Positions 1 through 7,395 of a stretch of DNA of 12,659 nucleotides are shown one piece after another. Under the pieces are notes generated by a model. The model was not told the DNA's origin, made no database searches, and saw only the letters and a list, made by a program, of their open reading frames with translations. The stretch's first letter is position 1. Each line of letters opens with the position of its first letter. The position numbers and the translations under genes are program-made. This DNA is from Bryobacterales bacterium (GTDB lineage Bacteria; Acidobacteriota; Terriglobia; Bryobacterales; Bryobacteraceae). The stretch is from contig PLMF01000083.1 of NCBI GenBank assembly GCA_003142355.1, positions 24,250-36,908 on the forward strand, given 5' to 3'.

Positions 1-102
1 GTGTCCGACGTGGTGAACAAGAAAACGGCCAAGTTCACCATCGATACGCTCGTGGAAATGCTCAGCCGTGTCGGTAAGCCGGTCAGGCTGGCAATCAGTT
101 GA
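1..102 (+). CDS. C-terminal end of HigA-like (XRE family) antitoxin, partial
   Basis: The reading frame is open from the first base and stops with TGA at 100-102, giving 33 residues; the 5' part lies outside the window. The visible end contains SDVVNKKTAKFTIDTLVEML followed by a short hydrophobic tail. This resembles the end of the HTH domain in small XRE/COG5606-type antitoxins (HigA-like), where a PRVSD-type recognition helix is followed by a segment like KFTIDTLVDML. Such proteins usually bind their own operator and neutralise a RelE/HigB-like toxin encoded next to them. The toxin is not in this window and would lie further left. The identification rests on a short fragment but the motif is characteristic. 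The GTG at position 1 falls at the window edge and is unlikely to be the true start. Confidence 0.6.
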   Translation: MSDVVNKKTAKFTIDTLVEMLSRVGKPVRLAIS

Positions 103-111
103 CCGGTGGAT

Positions 112-206
112 GTTCTGATTTCTCTGGTGACTTGGCACAGGATGACGTCATCGCCTTTGAGCGTCGCGATCACGAGCGCCAGCCTGGGCCGGCCCGGCGC
201 GCGGCA
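112..206 (-). pseudogene. Remnant of a PemK/MazF-type toxin gene
   Basis: Read on the minus strand, the frame through 191-123 gives RPRLALVIATLKGDDVILCQ followed by VTRE. This resembles the first-half core of PemK/MazF-like endoribonucleases, where RPALVI, a short loop, GDDVILCQIT and a polar stretch follow one another. There is no plausible start codon with a normal N-terminus in this frame, and the family pattern stops after about 30 residues, so this is a fragment and not a working gene. It is convergent with the HTH antitoxin tail and lies just upstream of the MFS gene. The similarity is judged by eye on a short stretch; the boundaries are approximate. Confidence 0.45.
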
Positions 207-228
207 TCCGGCAGCGGGCCTCGCACTG

Positions 229-237
229 TGCCATAAT
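229..237 (+). promoter_or_regulatory. Extended -10-like element of the MFS gene
   Basis: TGCCATAAT at 229-237 fits an extended -10 element (TGn followed by CATAAT). No convincing -35 hexamer is seen at the usual distance. Transcription would begin around 243-246, which is where the GTG/ATG start codons of the transporter lie, so the transcript could be leaderless. This agrees with the absence of a Shine-Dalgarno sequence before the gene. Confidence 0.4.
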
Positions 238-245
238 CCGACGTG

Positions 246-1529
246 ATGAAGACCCGTTATAAGGTCCTTGCCTTTCTCTTTCTGGTTTCGACCATCAGCT
301 ACCTGGACCGGGTATGCCTCTCCGTGGCAGGGCCTTCCATGCAGTCCGACCTCGGCTTGAGACCCGACCAATGGGGATGGGTGGTCGGCTCATTCGTTCT
401 CACCTACGCGTTGTTCGCCGTGCCGACGGCTTCTTTGGGAGACCGGTACGGCGCCCGCAAGGTGCTCACCCTGATCGTGCTGTGGTGGTCCGCTTTCACC
501 TTCCTCACCGGCGCGGCGCGGAATTATCCGATGCTCATCGTCACCTCGCTGCTGTTTGGCCTGGGTGAGTCCGGAGCCTATCCGAACGCGATTGGAGCCC
601 TTTCGCGGTGGTTCCCCAAGACGGAGCGTGCCAGAGCGGTAGGCGTGGTCTGGATGGCCGCGCGCATCGGCGGCGCGCTGGCTCCCATCATGGTGGTTCC
701 GATTCTGAAGGCCCATGGATGGCGGGCGCCTTTCTATCTGTTCGCCGGCACCGGCCTGGTGTGGGCGGCGGTCTGGTATGGGTGGTACCGGGACAACCCG
801 GCTGAGAAGAAAGGGCTCAAACCAGTCGAACTGGAGGAGCTTCAGAAAGAGCCGAAGATCGCCGCGGGGCCCAGAGGGCACCCCGGCGCGCCGTGGGCCC
901 TGGTGCTGCGCAACCGCAATGTCCAGTACCTCATGGCGATGTATTTCGCGTACTGCTTCGGCGGCTACTTCTACCAGTCGTGGCTCCCCACTTACCTGGT
1001 CAAAGGACGCGGCTTCACCCAGGCGCAGATGGCGATATGGTCCTCGCTGCCATTCATCCTGGGCGCCTGCGGCAACCTGATCGGCGGCGTAACCAGCGAC
1101 TTTCTGGGAAAGAAGTACGGGCTGAAGATCGCCCGGCGGACGGTGGGCGCGGCGGGGTTGGGGATTGCGGGGCTGCTCGAACTGGCGGCGATGCTGACCC
1201 ACAACAGCACGCTGGCAGCGATCTTTCTGGGCTTCGGCTTCGGTTTCATGGATTGCATGATGCCGGCAAGTTGGGCCGCCTGCCTGGACATCGGCCGCAA
1301 GTACGCCGGCACGGTCAGCGGGGCCATGAACATGGCGGGCCAGACGGGATCGTTCCTCTCCTCGATCGTCTTCGGCTACATGGTCAGGGCGTTCGGCAGC
1401 TACGACCTGCCCCTGGTGCCCATGGCGATCGCCCTGTTCATCGCCTCGTCGCTCTGGTTGAAGATCGACCCAACCAAGCCACTGGTCCCGGAGCGATCGA
1501 CATATGACCCGCGCACCCCGGTGCCTTGA
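246..1529 (+). CDS. MFS transporter, anion:cation symporter type (sugar acid uptake)
   Basis: The product is a 427-residue inner-membrane transporter of the major facilitator superfamily, a normal length for 12 membrane helices. The N-terminus has ISYLDRVCLSVAGPSMQ, typical of the ACS subfamily (hexuronate, glucarate, galactonate and related carriers). The MFS motif GDRYGARK lies at about residues 65-72 between helices 2 and 3, and RWFPKTERARAVGV follows helix 4. A charged central loop at about residues 180-215 separates the two halves. ATG at 246 is used as start; GTG at 243 is in frame and equally possible, since neither has a Shine-Dalgarno sequence. The substrate is inferred from the subfamily and not from binding residues. 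The gene stands alone on its strand and converges with the oxidoreductase gene, which may belong to the same sugar metabolism. Confidence 0.88.
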   Translation: MKTRYKVLAFLFLVSTISYLDRVCLSVAGPSMQSDLGLRPDQWGWVVGSFVLTYALFAVPTASLGDRYGARKVLTLIVLWWSAFTFLTGAARNYPMLIVTSLLFGLGESGAYPNAIGALSRWFPKTERARAVGVVWMAARIGGALAPIMVVPILKAHGWRAPFYLFAGTGLVWAAVWYGWYRDNPAEKKGLKPVELEELQKEPKIAAGPRGHPGAPWALVLRNRNVQYLMAMYFAYCFGGYFYQSWLPTYLVKGRGFTQAQMAIWSSLPFILGACGNLIGGVTSDFLGKKYGLKIARRTVGAAGLGIAGLLELAAMLTHNSTLAAIFLGFGFGFMDCMMPASWAACLDIGRKYAGTVSGAMNMAGQTGSFLSSIVFGYMVRAFGSYDLPLVPMAIALFIASSLWLKIDPTKPLVPERSTYDPRTPVP

Positions 1530-1544
1530 GGCTCACCGGGGTGC
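1513..1544. terminator. Bidirectional hairpin between convergent genes
   Basis: A perfect 11-bp inverted repeat has arms 1513-1523 (GCACCCCGGTG) and 1534-1544 (CACCGGGGTGC) with a 10-nt loop. It lies at the end of the MFS gene, whose TGA stop (1527-1529) sits in the loop, and 26 bp from the end of the convergent oxidoreductase gene. No T-run follows on either strand, so it is not a classical intrinsic terminator. It may still stop or protect both transcripts. Confidence 0.6.
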
Positions 1545-1570
1545 TTGCAGTGAGGAGAAGACAATCACTT

Positions 1571-3031
1571 CTATGTGAACTTCACCAGCTCCCACGGCTT
1601 CCGGTACGGCCGGAAGAGATACTTGTTGGCTTCTGCGTCGCCCGGGAACGACCACGTCTTCGCGTCCCACTTCAGCTTGCGGCCGGTCCAGTAGGCCACG
1701 TTGCCCATGCAGCAGATGGCCGTGGCGCGGGTGCCCGTCTCGATGTTGGGAGACGGCTCGGTGCGGGCGCGCACGTGATCCACGAAGTTCTTGGTGTGTA
1801 GCGGCGTGGGCTCGTCCTCGTTCATATGAAACTTCTCGGGTCGGGTAGCCGGCCTCGCCGGAGGGGGAGGAGCCGCTGCCATGTCGTCTCCGCCGCGGCG
1901 GCCACCGCGCCCACCGAACCCACCACCGGCCGGCTCCGGATACAGCTCCATTCCGATGCGGTCCACGAACAAGGTCGCTTCCGTGCCGTAGAATGCCAGG
2001 CCGTGCGGACGGTCGTCCTCGCCCCGCATGCCGTAGTAGCGCTGCCCGGCCGTCCTGCCTCCCACGCCGTGCCCGTTGTAGTTGTTCGCCTCGTAGCTCA
2101 GGATGAAGTCCGGGTATTCGTAGGTGGCCTGCTGCATGTCGTAGATATCGCCCACGCGTTGCTTGTCGAACCGGAGCGCCGAAGACGACACCGCCAGCGG
2201 AATCTCCACTCCCATGATCTGGTGCACCGTATCGAAACGGTGGTTGCCATAGTCGCTGATGATCCCGTTGGTGTAATCCATCCAACTCCGATAGTTCAGA
2301 CGGCTCTGGTTAAAAGGCACCTGCGGCGCCGGCCCCAGCCAGGCGTCCCAGTTCAAATCCGCGGGTGGCGTGCTGTCGGGTACCGCGCCACGGCCAAAAC
2401 CAGCTCCCATGTAGTTCCACACCCGCACGAAATGCACTCCGCCGATCTTCCCGCTCTGGACAATCTTGGCAGCCTCCGCGATGTGGTCCGCCGACCGGTG
2501 CTGCGTGCCCACCTGCACGATGCGTTTGCTCTTGCGCACCGCCTCGATCATGGCCTTGGCCTCGCCCACACGGTAGACCACCGGTTTCTCGAGATAAACG
2601 TCTTTGCCCGCTTCGCAGGCCAGAATCAGCATCTGCGCGTGCCACTGGTCCATGGTGGCGATGATGACGGCGTCGACGGTCTTGTCCGCCAGCAACTTGC
2701 GGAAGTCGTCATAAGTCTTGGCCTGTGGCGTCCACTTCTTGGCGCTATCCACCCTGGAGCCGTAGCAGTCGCACAGCGCCATGATGTCCACGTTGCGCGG
2801 TTCTTTCAGCCGCGGGTCCAAATTCCCGTTGTGGTAGTTCTCGTTGGCCACCGTCTGAATGTCTTCAGGGGTGCCGCGCATCAGACGCGCATCGAATGTG
2901 CCTCGGCCACCACACCCGATCAGACCGACATTGAGCCGGTCGTTGGCGCCCAACACCCTACTGGCGGACACGGCCGTCCATGCTGCGACGCCGGCTCCCG
3001 CCGTGCTCTTCAAGAAGTCCCGTCTCTCCAT
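1571..3031 (-). CDS. Tat-exported Gfo/Idh/MocA family oxidoreductase
   Basis: The 486-residue product starts MERRDFLKSTAGAG, a twin-arginine signal (RRDFLK) with a short hydrophobic stretch ending near ASRVLGAN, so it should be exported folded with its cofactor. A Rossmann NAD(P)-binding segment follows with GLIGCGGRG at about residues 36-44, then the family motif YLEKPV (EKP at about 148-150) and the C-terminal alpha/beta domain with SDYGNHRFD at about 259-267. The expected reaction is NAD(P)-dependent oxidation or epimerisation of a sugar or cyclitol; the fold also includes GH109 glycosidases, which keep NAD bound. Residues about 367-396 form an insert rich in Gly, Arg, Ala and Pro. ATG at 3031 is chosen because AGGA lies 5 nt upstream and the Tat signal starts there. 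The ATG at 3085 overlaps the probable -10 element and would add 18 residues ahead of the Tat signal. Substrate unknown. Confidence 0.88.
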   Translation of the reverse strand: MERRDFLKSTAGAGVAAWTAVSASRVLGANDRLNVGLIGCGGRGTFDARLMRGTPEDIQTVANENYHNGNLDPRLKEPRNVDIMALCDCYGSRVDSAKKWTPQAKTYDDFRKLLADKTVDAVIIATMDQWHAQMLILACEAGKDVYLEKPVVYRVGEAKAMIEAVRKSKRIVQVGTQHRSADHIAEAAKIVQSGKIGGVHFVRVWNYMGAGFGRGAVPDSTPPADLNWDAWLGPAPQVPFNQSRLNYRSWMDYTNGIISDYGNHRFDTVHQIMGVEIPLAVSSSALRFDKQRVGDIYDMQQATYEYPDFILSYEANNYNGHGVGGRTAGQRYYGMRGEDDRPHGLAFYGTEATLFVDRIGMELYPEPAGGGFGGRGGRRGGDDMAAAPPPPARPATRPEKFHMNEDEPTPLHTKNFVDHVRARTEPSPNIETGTRATAICCMGNVAYWTGRKLKWDAKTWSFPGDAEANKYLFRPYRKPWELVKFT

Positions 3032-3083
3032 GTCATTCCTTTTCTCGACCGGAATTTCGATTGCGGACTCCGGGCTCGTGATC

Positions 3084-3089
3084 ATTATA
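3084..3089 (-). promoter_or_regulatory. -10 element of the oxidoreductase gene
   Basis: The minus strand reads TATAAT at 3089-3084, a perfect -10 hexamer. No good -35 match is seen 16-18 bp upstream. Transcription would start near 3077, leaving a leader of about 45 nt containing the AGGA ribosome site before ATG at 3031. Confidence 0.5.
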
Positions 3090-3120
3090 CACCGCGCCCT
3101 CGTCCTTTGATCCCGCGAGT

Positions 3121-3126
3121 TAAACT
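3121..3126 (+). promoter_or_regulatory. -10-like element of the isomerase-GH2 pair
   Basis: TAAACT at 3121-3126 lies 7 nt before the ATG at 3134, so transcription would start at or next to the start codon. There is no Shine-Dalgarno sequence between them. The expected -35 position (about 3098-3103) shows no consensus. TTGATC at 3107-3112 is only 8 bp away and too close to serve as a -35. Confidence 0.4.
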
Positions 3127-3133
3127 ATGGCAG

Positions 3134-4471
3134 ATGCCCAACGATGGTTTGAGAATTGGGTTTGTCACATGCGTCCACCCGTTCTACGATCTGCCGCCGG
3201 TTGCCAGGCAGCGGCAGCACGCGATCGAGGAGTTACAACGGTTCGGATGCGAAGTCATTGCCGCCGAGACTCCTCGCACTGTGTCTGAGGCAGTCGAGGT
3301 TGCAGGCCGCCTGCGAGACAGCGCGATCGACGTGGTACTCCTCTTTTTTTGCACCTGGGTGCGGGAGGAAATCACACTGACGCTGGCCGGGGAACTGTGG
3401 GATGTTCCGCTGTTGATCTGGGCGCTGCCGTACCTGGAGAAGGACATTCCGATGCCATCGCCCATCAGCGGGCTGGTCGCGTCCGGGTCGAATATCCGGC
3501 GGTCGGGGAAGCGTTTCGTGTACCTGGTCGGGCCCGTGACTCCCGAGCAAGTGCGGCAAGTGGCACTCGCGGCCAGGGCCGGAAAGGTTGCCGGAAGCCT
3601 GCGGCGGGCCCGGTTCGGCATGGTAGGATCCCCGTGCCCGGGCATGGTGGATGCAGAGGCCAACGAAGCGGATCTCGAGAAGGCGCTGGGCGCCACCGCG
3701 ATCCACATCGATCTGGACGCTCTGCTCGAAGCCGCGCAGGCGGCATCCCCCGGCGAGGCCGCGGCCGCCGCGCAGCGGCTCATCTCTCAAACCGGCGGCA
3801 CAAGAGACATCAGCCAGCAGGTGCTGGCGGATAACCTTCGCCTGTACGCCGGTATTCGGGAATTGGTGCAGCGGAACAAACTCGACGCTTACTGCGTGCG
3901 CTGCTGGCCGGAGTTGCGCGACCTGCATAAGATCACGCCCTGCGCGGCGCATGCCTTGATGTCGCAGGACGGGATCCCCAACACCTGTGAAGTCGATCTC
4001 CCAGCGTTGATCACCACTTACATCTTGAATCGGCTGGCAGGCGCACCGGCGTTCAACTTCGACATCACGGCTTACCTGGCGGAGGAGGGCGCCATCCAGT
4101 TCGCCCACTGCGGCGCCGCGGAACCTTCGCTGGCGGGAGACCCGAAAAGGGCGCTGCTGCGCGTTCACATGCGTACCGGCACCGGCGCGACCGTGGAATT
4201 TCCGTTTCGGGAGGGCACGGCAACGCTGGCGAAACTGCTGCGCCCCCGGGACGGCAAGTTGCGGCTGTTCGTCGCGCGCGGCCGGGTCATCCAGTCGGGC
4301 GACGGAGTGCGCGGCAGCGTCGCCACCGTCAGGCCGGAGCCAACGGCCGCGGCTTTCCTGGACAAGATGATGCGCGAGGCCGTGGAGCACCACGTCGCGC
4401 TAGTCTACGGCGACTGGACCGCCGAGTTGGCGCACTTCTGTGAGTTCACTGGTGTGGAGTATTTTTCTTGA
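3134..4471 (+). CDS. L-fucose/L-arabinose isomerase-like protein
   Basis: The 445-residue cytoplasmic protein has no signal peptide. Its layout is that of L-fucose/L-arabinose isomerase-like proteins (COG2407 type): an N-terminal alpha/beta half starting LRIGFVTCVHPFYD, a middle domain, and a C-terminal beta-rich part. Likely metal or catalytic residues are E260 in VRCWPEL, E286 or D288 in NTCEVDLPALIT, H325 in FAHCG, and H419/H420 in EHHVALVYGD. These assignments come from pattern only. Such enzymes interconvert aldoses and ketoses with a divalent metal; the protein is shorter than classical FucI (about 590 residues) and distant from AraA, so the sugar cannot be named. The frame is open for about 1300 nt upstream, but that part is antisense to the oxidoreductase gene and non-coding; the start fits the family N-terminus and the -10 element. 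The GH2 gene follows after 28 nt, suggesting one transcript. Confidence 0.75.
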   Translation: MPNDGLRIGFVTCVHPFYDLPPVARQRQHAIEELQRFGCEVIAAETPRTVSEAVEVAGRLRDSAIDVVLLFFCTWVREEITLTLAGELWDVPLLIWALPYLEKDIPMPSPISGLVASGSNIRRSGKRFVYLVGPVTPEQVRQVALAARAGKVAGSLRRARFGMVGSPCPGMVDAEANEADLEKALGATAIHIDLDALLEAAQAASPGEAAAAAQRLISQTGGTRDISQQVLADNLRLYAGIRELVQRNKLDAYCVRCWPELRDLHKITPCAAHALMSQDGIPNTCEVDLPALITTYILNRLAGAPAFNFDITAYLAEEGAIQFAHCGAAEPSLAGDPKRALLRVHMRTGTGATVEFPFREGTATLAKLLRPRDGKLRLFVARGRVIQSGDGVRGSVATVRPEPTAAAFLDKMMREAVEHHVALVYGDWTAELAHFCEFTGVEYFS

Positions 4472-4499
4472 GCAAGGAATCGAATCGTCGGGTGTCGAC

Positions 4500-6971
4500 A
4501 TGAATTCGTACAGAATCTTGTGGAATCGTTTCTTAGCGGCAGCGCTCGCTGCACTATTCCTGGCGGTTGTGCCGGGCTACGCGCAAGCGCCGCGCGAACG
4601 GCAGCTCTTTGACAACGGGTGGCGATTTCATTTGGAGGACATTGCGCAAGGACAATCGCCCGCCCTCGCGGATCAGGCCTGGCGGCAGGTTGACCTGCCT
4701 CACGATTGGTCCATCGAAGGACCTTACAGTCAAAAGAACGCGAGTGGCACAGGCTTCCTGCCGGGCGGAATCGGCTGGTACCGGAAAACGTTCCAGCTCC
4801 CGGCATCCATGCGCGGGCGGAGAGTCTCTATCCGCTTTGACGGCGTGTATCGCGACAGCACCGTCTGGATCAACGGCGCGCGCCTTGGCTCGCGGCCGTA
4901 TGGGTATTCCAGCTTCGAGTACGACTTGACGCCGCACCTCGGTTTCGGCGCGCAGCCGAACGTCCTGGCGGTGCGGGTGGACCATAGCGTGGTCGCCGAC
5001 TCGCGCTGGTATCCCGGGTCGGGCATCTATCGCCATGTTTGGCTCAACGTAACCGGGCCGGTCCATATCGCACCCTGGGGCACTTATGTTACGACGCCGG
5101 TCGCCGGCGAAGCCGAGGCGCTGGTTTCCATCGAAACGCGGCTCATGAACGAAACGCCGGCCGAAGCGGTGGCCACCGTGGTTACGTCCGTCGTCAACGA
5201 GAAAGCTGAAGAGGTCGGGACCGCCAAAGAGGAAGAACCGGTCGCGGCCGGCAAGGACCGGACTTTCGCCCAGCAGGTCGTCATTCCCCGCCCCAGCCTC
5301 TGGTCGCCCGAACAGCCTCGTTTGTACACGGCGGTCAGCCGGGTTTATCTCGACGGAAAAGTAATCGACGAGCAGCGGACTCCGTTCGGCATTCGCAGTT
5401 TCTATTTCAGCCCGGATAAGGGGCTGGTCTTCAACGGGCGGCCGATCAAGATGAAGGGGGTGTGCATGCATCACGACCTCGGTGCGTTGGGCGCTGCCTT
5501 TTTCGAGGAGGCGCTGGAACGCCGGCTCACCCGCTTCAAAGAGATGGGAGTGAACGCGATTCGCTCGTCGCACAACCCCATGGCGCCCGAATTCTACGAC
5601 CTCTGCGACCGCCTGGGTTTCCTGGTCATGGACGAAGCCTTCGACGAGTGGACGGGCGGCAAGCGCAAGTGGGCGGAAGGCCGGAATAACGGGGCTGTGG
5701 CGCGTCGCGGGTACAACGAGTCGTTCGAAGAGTGGGGCGTTCGCGACGCTCAGGACATGGTGCTGCGGGATCGCAATCATCCCTCCATCGTCATGTGGAG
5801 CATCGGCAACGAAATCGACTACCCCACCGACCCCTTCGTTCACCCGCGCGGCAGGGTGGACTCCTCGATTCCGGTGGACCCCAACGCCAAGCCCAGCCCC
5901 TCCGCCAATCTCATGCCACCCATCGAACGCCAGTTGATCGCGGCCGTGAAGCGGTTCGACACCACGCGCCCCGTCACCATGGCCCTGGCCGATATCAACG
6001 CCTCCAATGCGACGGGCGTGGCGGAGATGCTGGACGTGGTTGGATATAACTACCTCGAGCAATACTACGAGCGCGACCACAAAGCGTATCCCCAGCGGGT
6101 GATCTACGGCAGCGAGAATGGCCGCGGCCTGGATCAGTGGCGCGTAGTCGCCATCAATGACTACGTCGGGGGCCAGTTCCTGTGGACGGGCATCGGTTTT
6201 CTGGGCGAAGCCGACCGCTGGCCTGTGCGCGGGTCCAACGCGGGGCTGCTGGATCTGGAGGGATTTTGGAAGCGGGACGCTTACTTCCGCCAGGCCCTGT
6301 GGAGCGACAAGCCCATGGTCTACGCCGCGGCGTGGGGCGCGGGCCTGGATGAATCCCGCATGGCCGATTGGCCGAAGAACGTGGGACGCACGCAGGCGGA
6401 GGAGCGCTGGGGCTGGTCGAGCGACCCGCGAAAGAATATCCCCATCGAGATCTACTCCAACTGCGACTCGGTGGAGGTGTTGCTGAATGGCCGGTCCCTG
6501 GGCGAAAAGCCGATCGCCGATCGCCTTCTGTTCGGCCTGGTATGGGCCGTGCCGAATGAGGCCGGTGCGGTGGAGGTTGTAGGGAAGAAGGCGGGGGCCG
6601 TCGCCGCGCGCTTCCAGTTAAGAACCCTCGGCCCGCCCGCAAGAATCGAGCTGATCCCGGACCTGAAGACTCTGAAGAACGCCGGACGGCAGGTATCCAC
6701 CATCGAAGTGCACGTGGTGGATCGGGACGGCAACCGGATTCCGAACGCCGCCCAGACGGTCACTTTCGAGATAACGGGCGCCGGACGGCTCATCGCCGTG
6801 GGCAATGCGGATCTGACCGACGGCACTCCGGTAGCCGGCAACCAGACCAAGCTGTACTTAGGCAACGCAGTGGCGGTGGTGCGCTCGGCAGCCGGCCCCG
6901 GCAAGATCGCCATCCGCGCCACGGCGCCGGGCTTGACAGCGGGGGAGGCCGTGCTGACGGTGGAGCCCTGA
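4500..6971 (+). CDS. Secreted glycoside hydrolase family 2 (beta-galactosidase-like)
   Basis: The 823-residue protein begins with a Sec signal peptide ending at YAQA|PR (about residue 30). The GH2 domains follow in order: a jelly-roll sugar-binding domain opening with LFDNGWRFHLED, an Ig-like domain (about 190-300), a TIM barrel from about 310 with MKGVCMHHDLGALG, and a C-terminal region like DUF4982 plus an Ig-like domain (about 645-823). The general acid/base is E438 in WSIGNEIDYP, and the likely nucleophile is E539 in VIYGSEN, about 100 residues later as expected; GGQFLWTG follows. It should cleave terminal beta-linked sugars, most often beta-galactosides, in the periplasm or outside. ATG at 4500 is chosen because it begins the signal peptide. 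An in-frame GTG at 4440 would overlap the isomerase gene and put 20 polar residues in front. No strong ribosome site is seen, so translation may depend on the preceding gene. The exact sugar is not determinable. Confidence 0.9.
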   Translation: MNSYRILWNRFLAAALAALFLAVVPGYAQAPRERQLFDNGWRFHLEDIAQGQSPALADQAWRQVDLPHDWSIEGPYSQKNASGTGFLPGGIGWYRKTFQLPASMRGRRVSIRFDGVYRDSTVWINGARLGSRPYGYSSFEYDLTPHLGFGAQPNVLAVRVDHSVVADSRWYPGSGIYRHVWLNVTGPVHIAPWGTYVTTPVAGEAEALVSIETRLMNETPAEAVATVVTSVVNEKAEEVGTAKEEEPVAAGKDRTFAQQVVIPRPSLWSPEQPRLYTAVSRVYLDGKVIDEQRTPFGIRSFYFSPDKGLVFNGRPIKMKGVCMHHDLGALGAAFFEEALERRLTRFKEMGVNAIRSSHNPMAPEFYDLCDRLGFLVMDEAFDEWTGGKRKWAEGRNNGAVARRGYNESFEEWGVRDAQDMVLRDRNHPSIVMWSIGNEIDYPTDPFVHPRGRVDSSIPVDPNAKPSPSANLMPPIERQLIAAVKRFDTTRPVTMALADINASNATGVAEMLDVVGYNYLEQYYERDHKAYPQRVIYGSENGRGLDQWRVVAINDYVGGQFLWTGIGFLGEADRWPVRGSNAGLLDLEGFWKRDAYFRQALWSDKPMVYAAAWGAGLDESRMADWPKNVGRTQAEERWGWSSDPRKNIPIEIYSNCDSVEVLLNGRSLGEKPIADRLLFGLVWAVPNEAGAVEVVGKKAGAVAARFQLRTLGPPARIELIPDLKTLKNAGRQVSTIEVHVVDRDGNRIPNAAQTVTFEITGAGRLIAVGNADLTDGTPVAGNQTKLYLGNAVAVVRSAAGPGKIAIRATAPGLTAGEAVLTVEP

Positions 6972-6998
6972 AGCACGGAATTGGCCCGCAAACAGCTT

Positions 6999-7032
6999 GC
7001 CGGCAGTTCCCGATGAACTCAGTGGCACCGGC
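6999..7032. terminator. Weak compound hairpin between convergent genes
   Basis: Outer arms GCCGG (6999-7003) and CCGGC (7028-7032) enclose an inner stem AGTTC (7005-7009) and GAACT (7015-7019) with a 5-nt loop. It lies between the end of the GH2 gene and the end of the convergent toxin gene, where termination is expected. The stems are short, the right side has an unpaired bulge and there is no T-run. Confidence 0.3.
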
Positions 7033-7044
7033 GGTGGCGGGCGG

Positions 7045-7395
7045 TCACAGCCGGTCGAACAGCAAATGCAGTCCGTCGCGCACGGCCGCGGCCGCCGGGC
7101 CGCTCAGGTTGCCGACACATTCCGTAAGTTCGGCCTTGTCCACCGTGAGGATCTGCGCTACGTTTACCACACCGGCTTTCGGAAGGTTGGCCTCTCCCTT
7201 CTTCAGAAGCACGTTGCCCGGCGCCTTCGCCCTGCTCAGATTCGAGGTAATCAGGCAAACCACGCTGGTGGCAATCGCACTCCGGTTGAAAATATCGTTC
7301 TGGACGACCACGCACGGCTGCCGCTCCGCAGGCGCTGAACCGGTGGCAGGCCTGAAATCCAGCCAGTACACTTGTCCCTGCCGGATCTCGCTCAC
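7045..7395 (-). CDS. MazF/PemK family endoribonuclease toxin
   Basis: The 116-residue protein has the full MazF fold. It opens with IRQGQVYWLDF (family pattern xRGxVYxVDF), then ERQPCVVVQND at about 24-34, ALTSNL-like CLITSNLSRA at about 47-56, GNVLLKKGEANLPKAGVVNVAQILTVDK in its expected order at about 60-87, and a C-terminal helix. Likely active-site residues are R25 and T50/S51, by family pattern. MazF toxins are RNases that cut single-stranded RNA at short sites and slow translation until blocked by the antitoxin. One small deviation is ERQP in place of the more usual RRP. The start is GTG at 7395-7393 and overlaps the TGA stop of the antitoxin gene in a GTGA, which points to translational coupling. 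The length is normal and the gene appears intact. Confidence 0.9.
   Translation of the reverse strand: MSEIRQGQVYWLDFRPATGSAPAERQPCVVVQNDIFNRSAIATSVVCLITSNLSRAKAPGNVLLKKGEANLPKAGVVNVAQILTVDKAELTECVGNLSGPAAAAVRDGLHLLFDRL

Noticed and set aside
3107..3112. TTGATC as -35 of the isomerase promoter
   Set aside because: Only 8 bp separate it from the -10 candidate, too short for a sigma70-type promoter.
1826..3133. A 436-codon open extension upstream of the isomerase start, in the same frame
   Set aside because: It is antisense to the well-supported oxidoreductase gene, its translation is His/Arg/Val-rich without any domain pattern, and the isomerase family N-terminus begins at 3134.
4554..6080. 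Open frame of about 508 codons on the minus strand across the GH2 gene
   Set aside because: A frame kept open by high GC at third codon positions of the GH2 gene; no start context, no recognisable domain.
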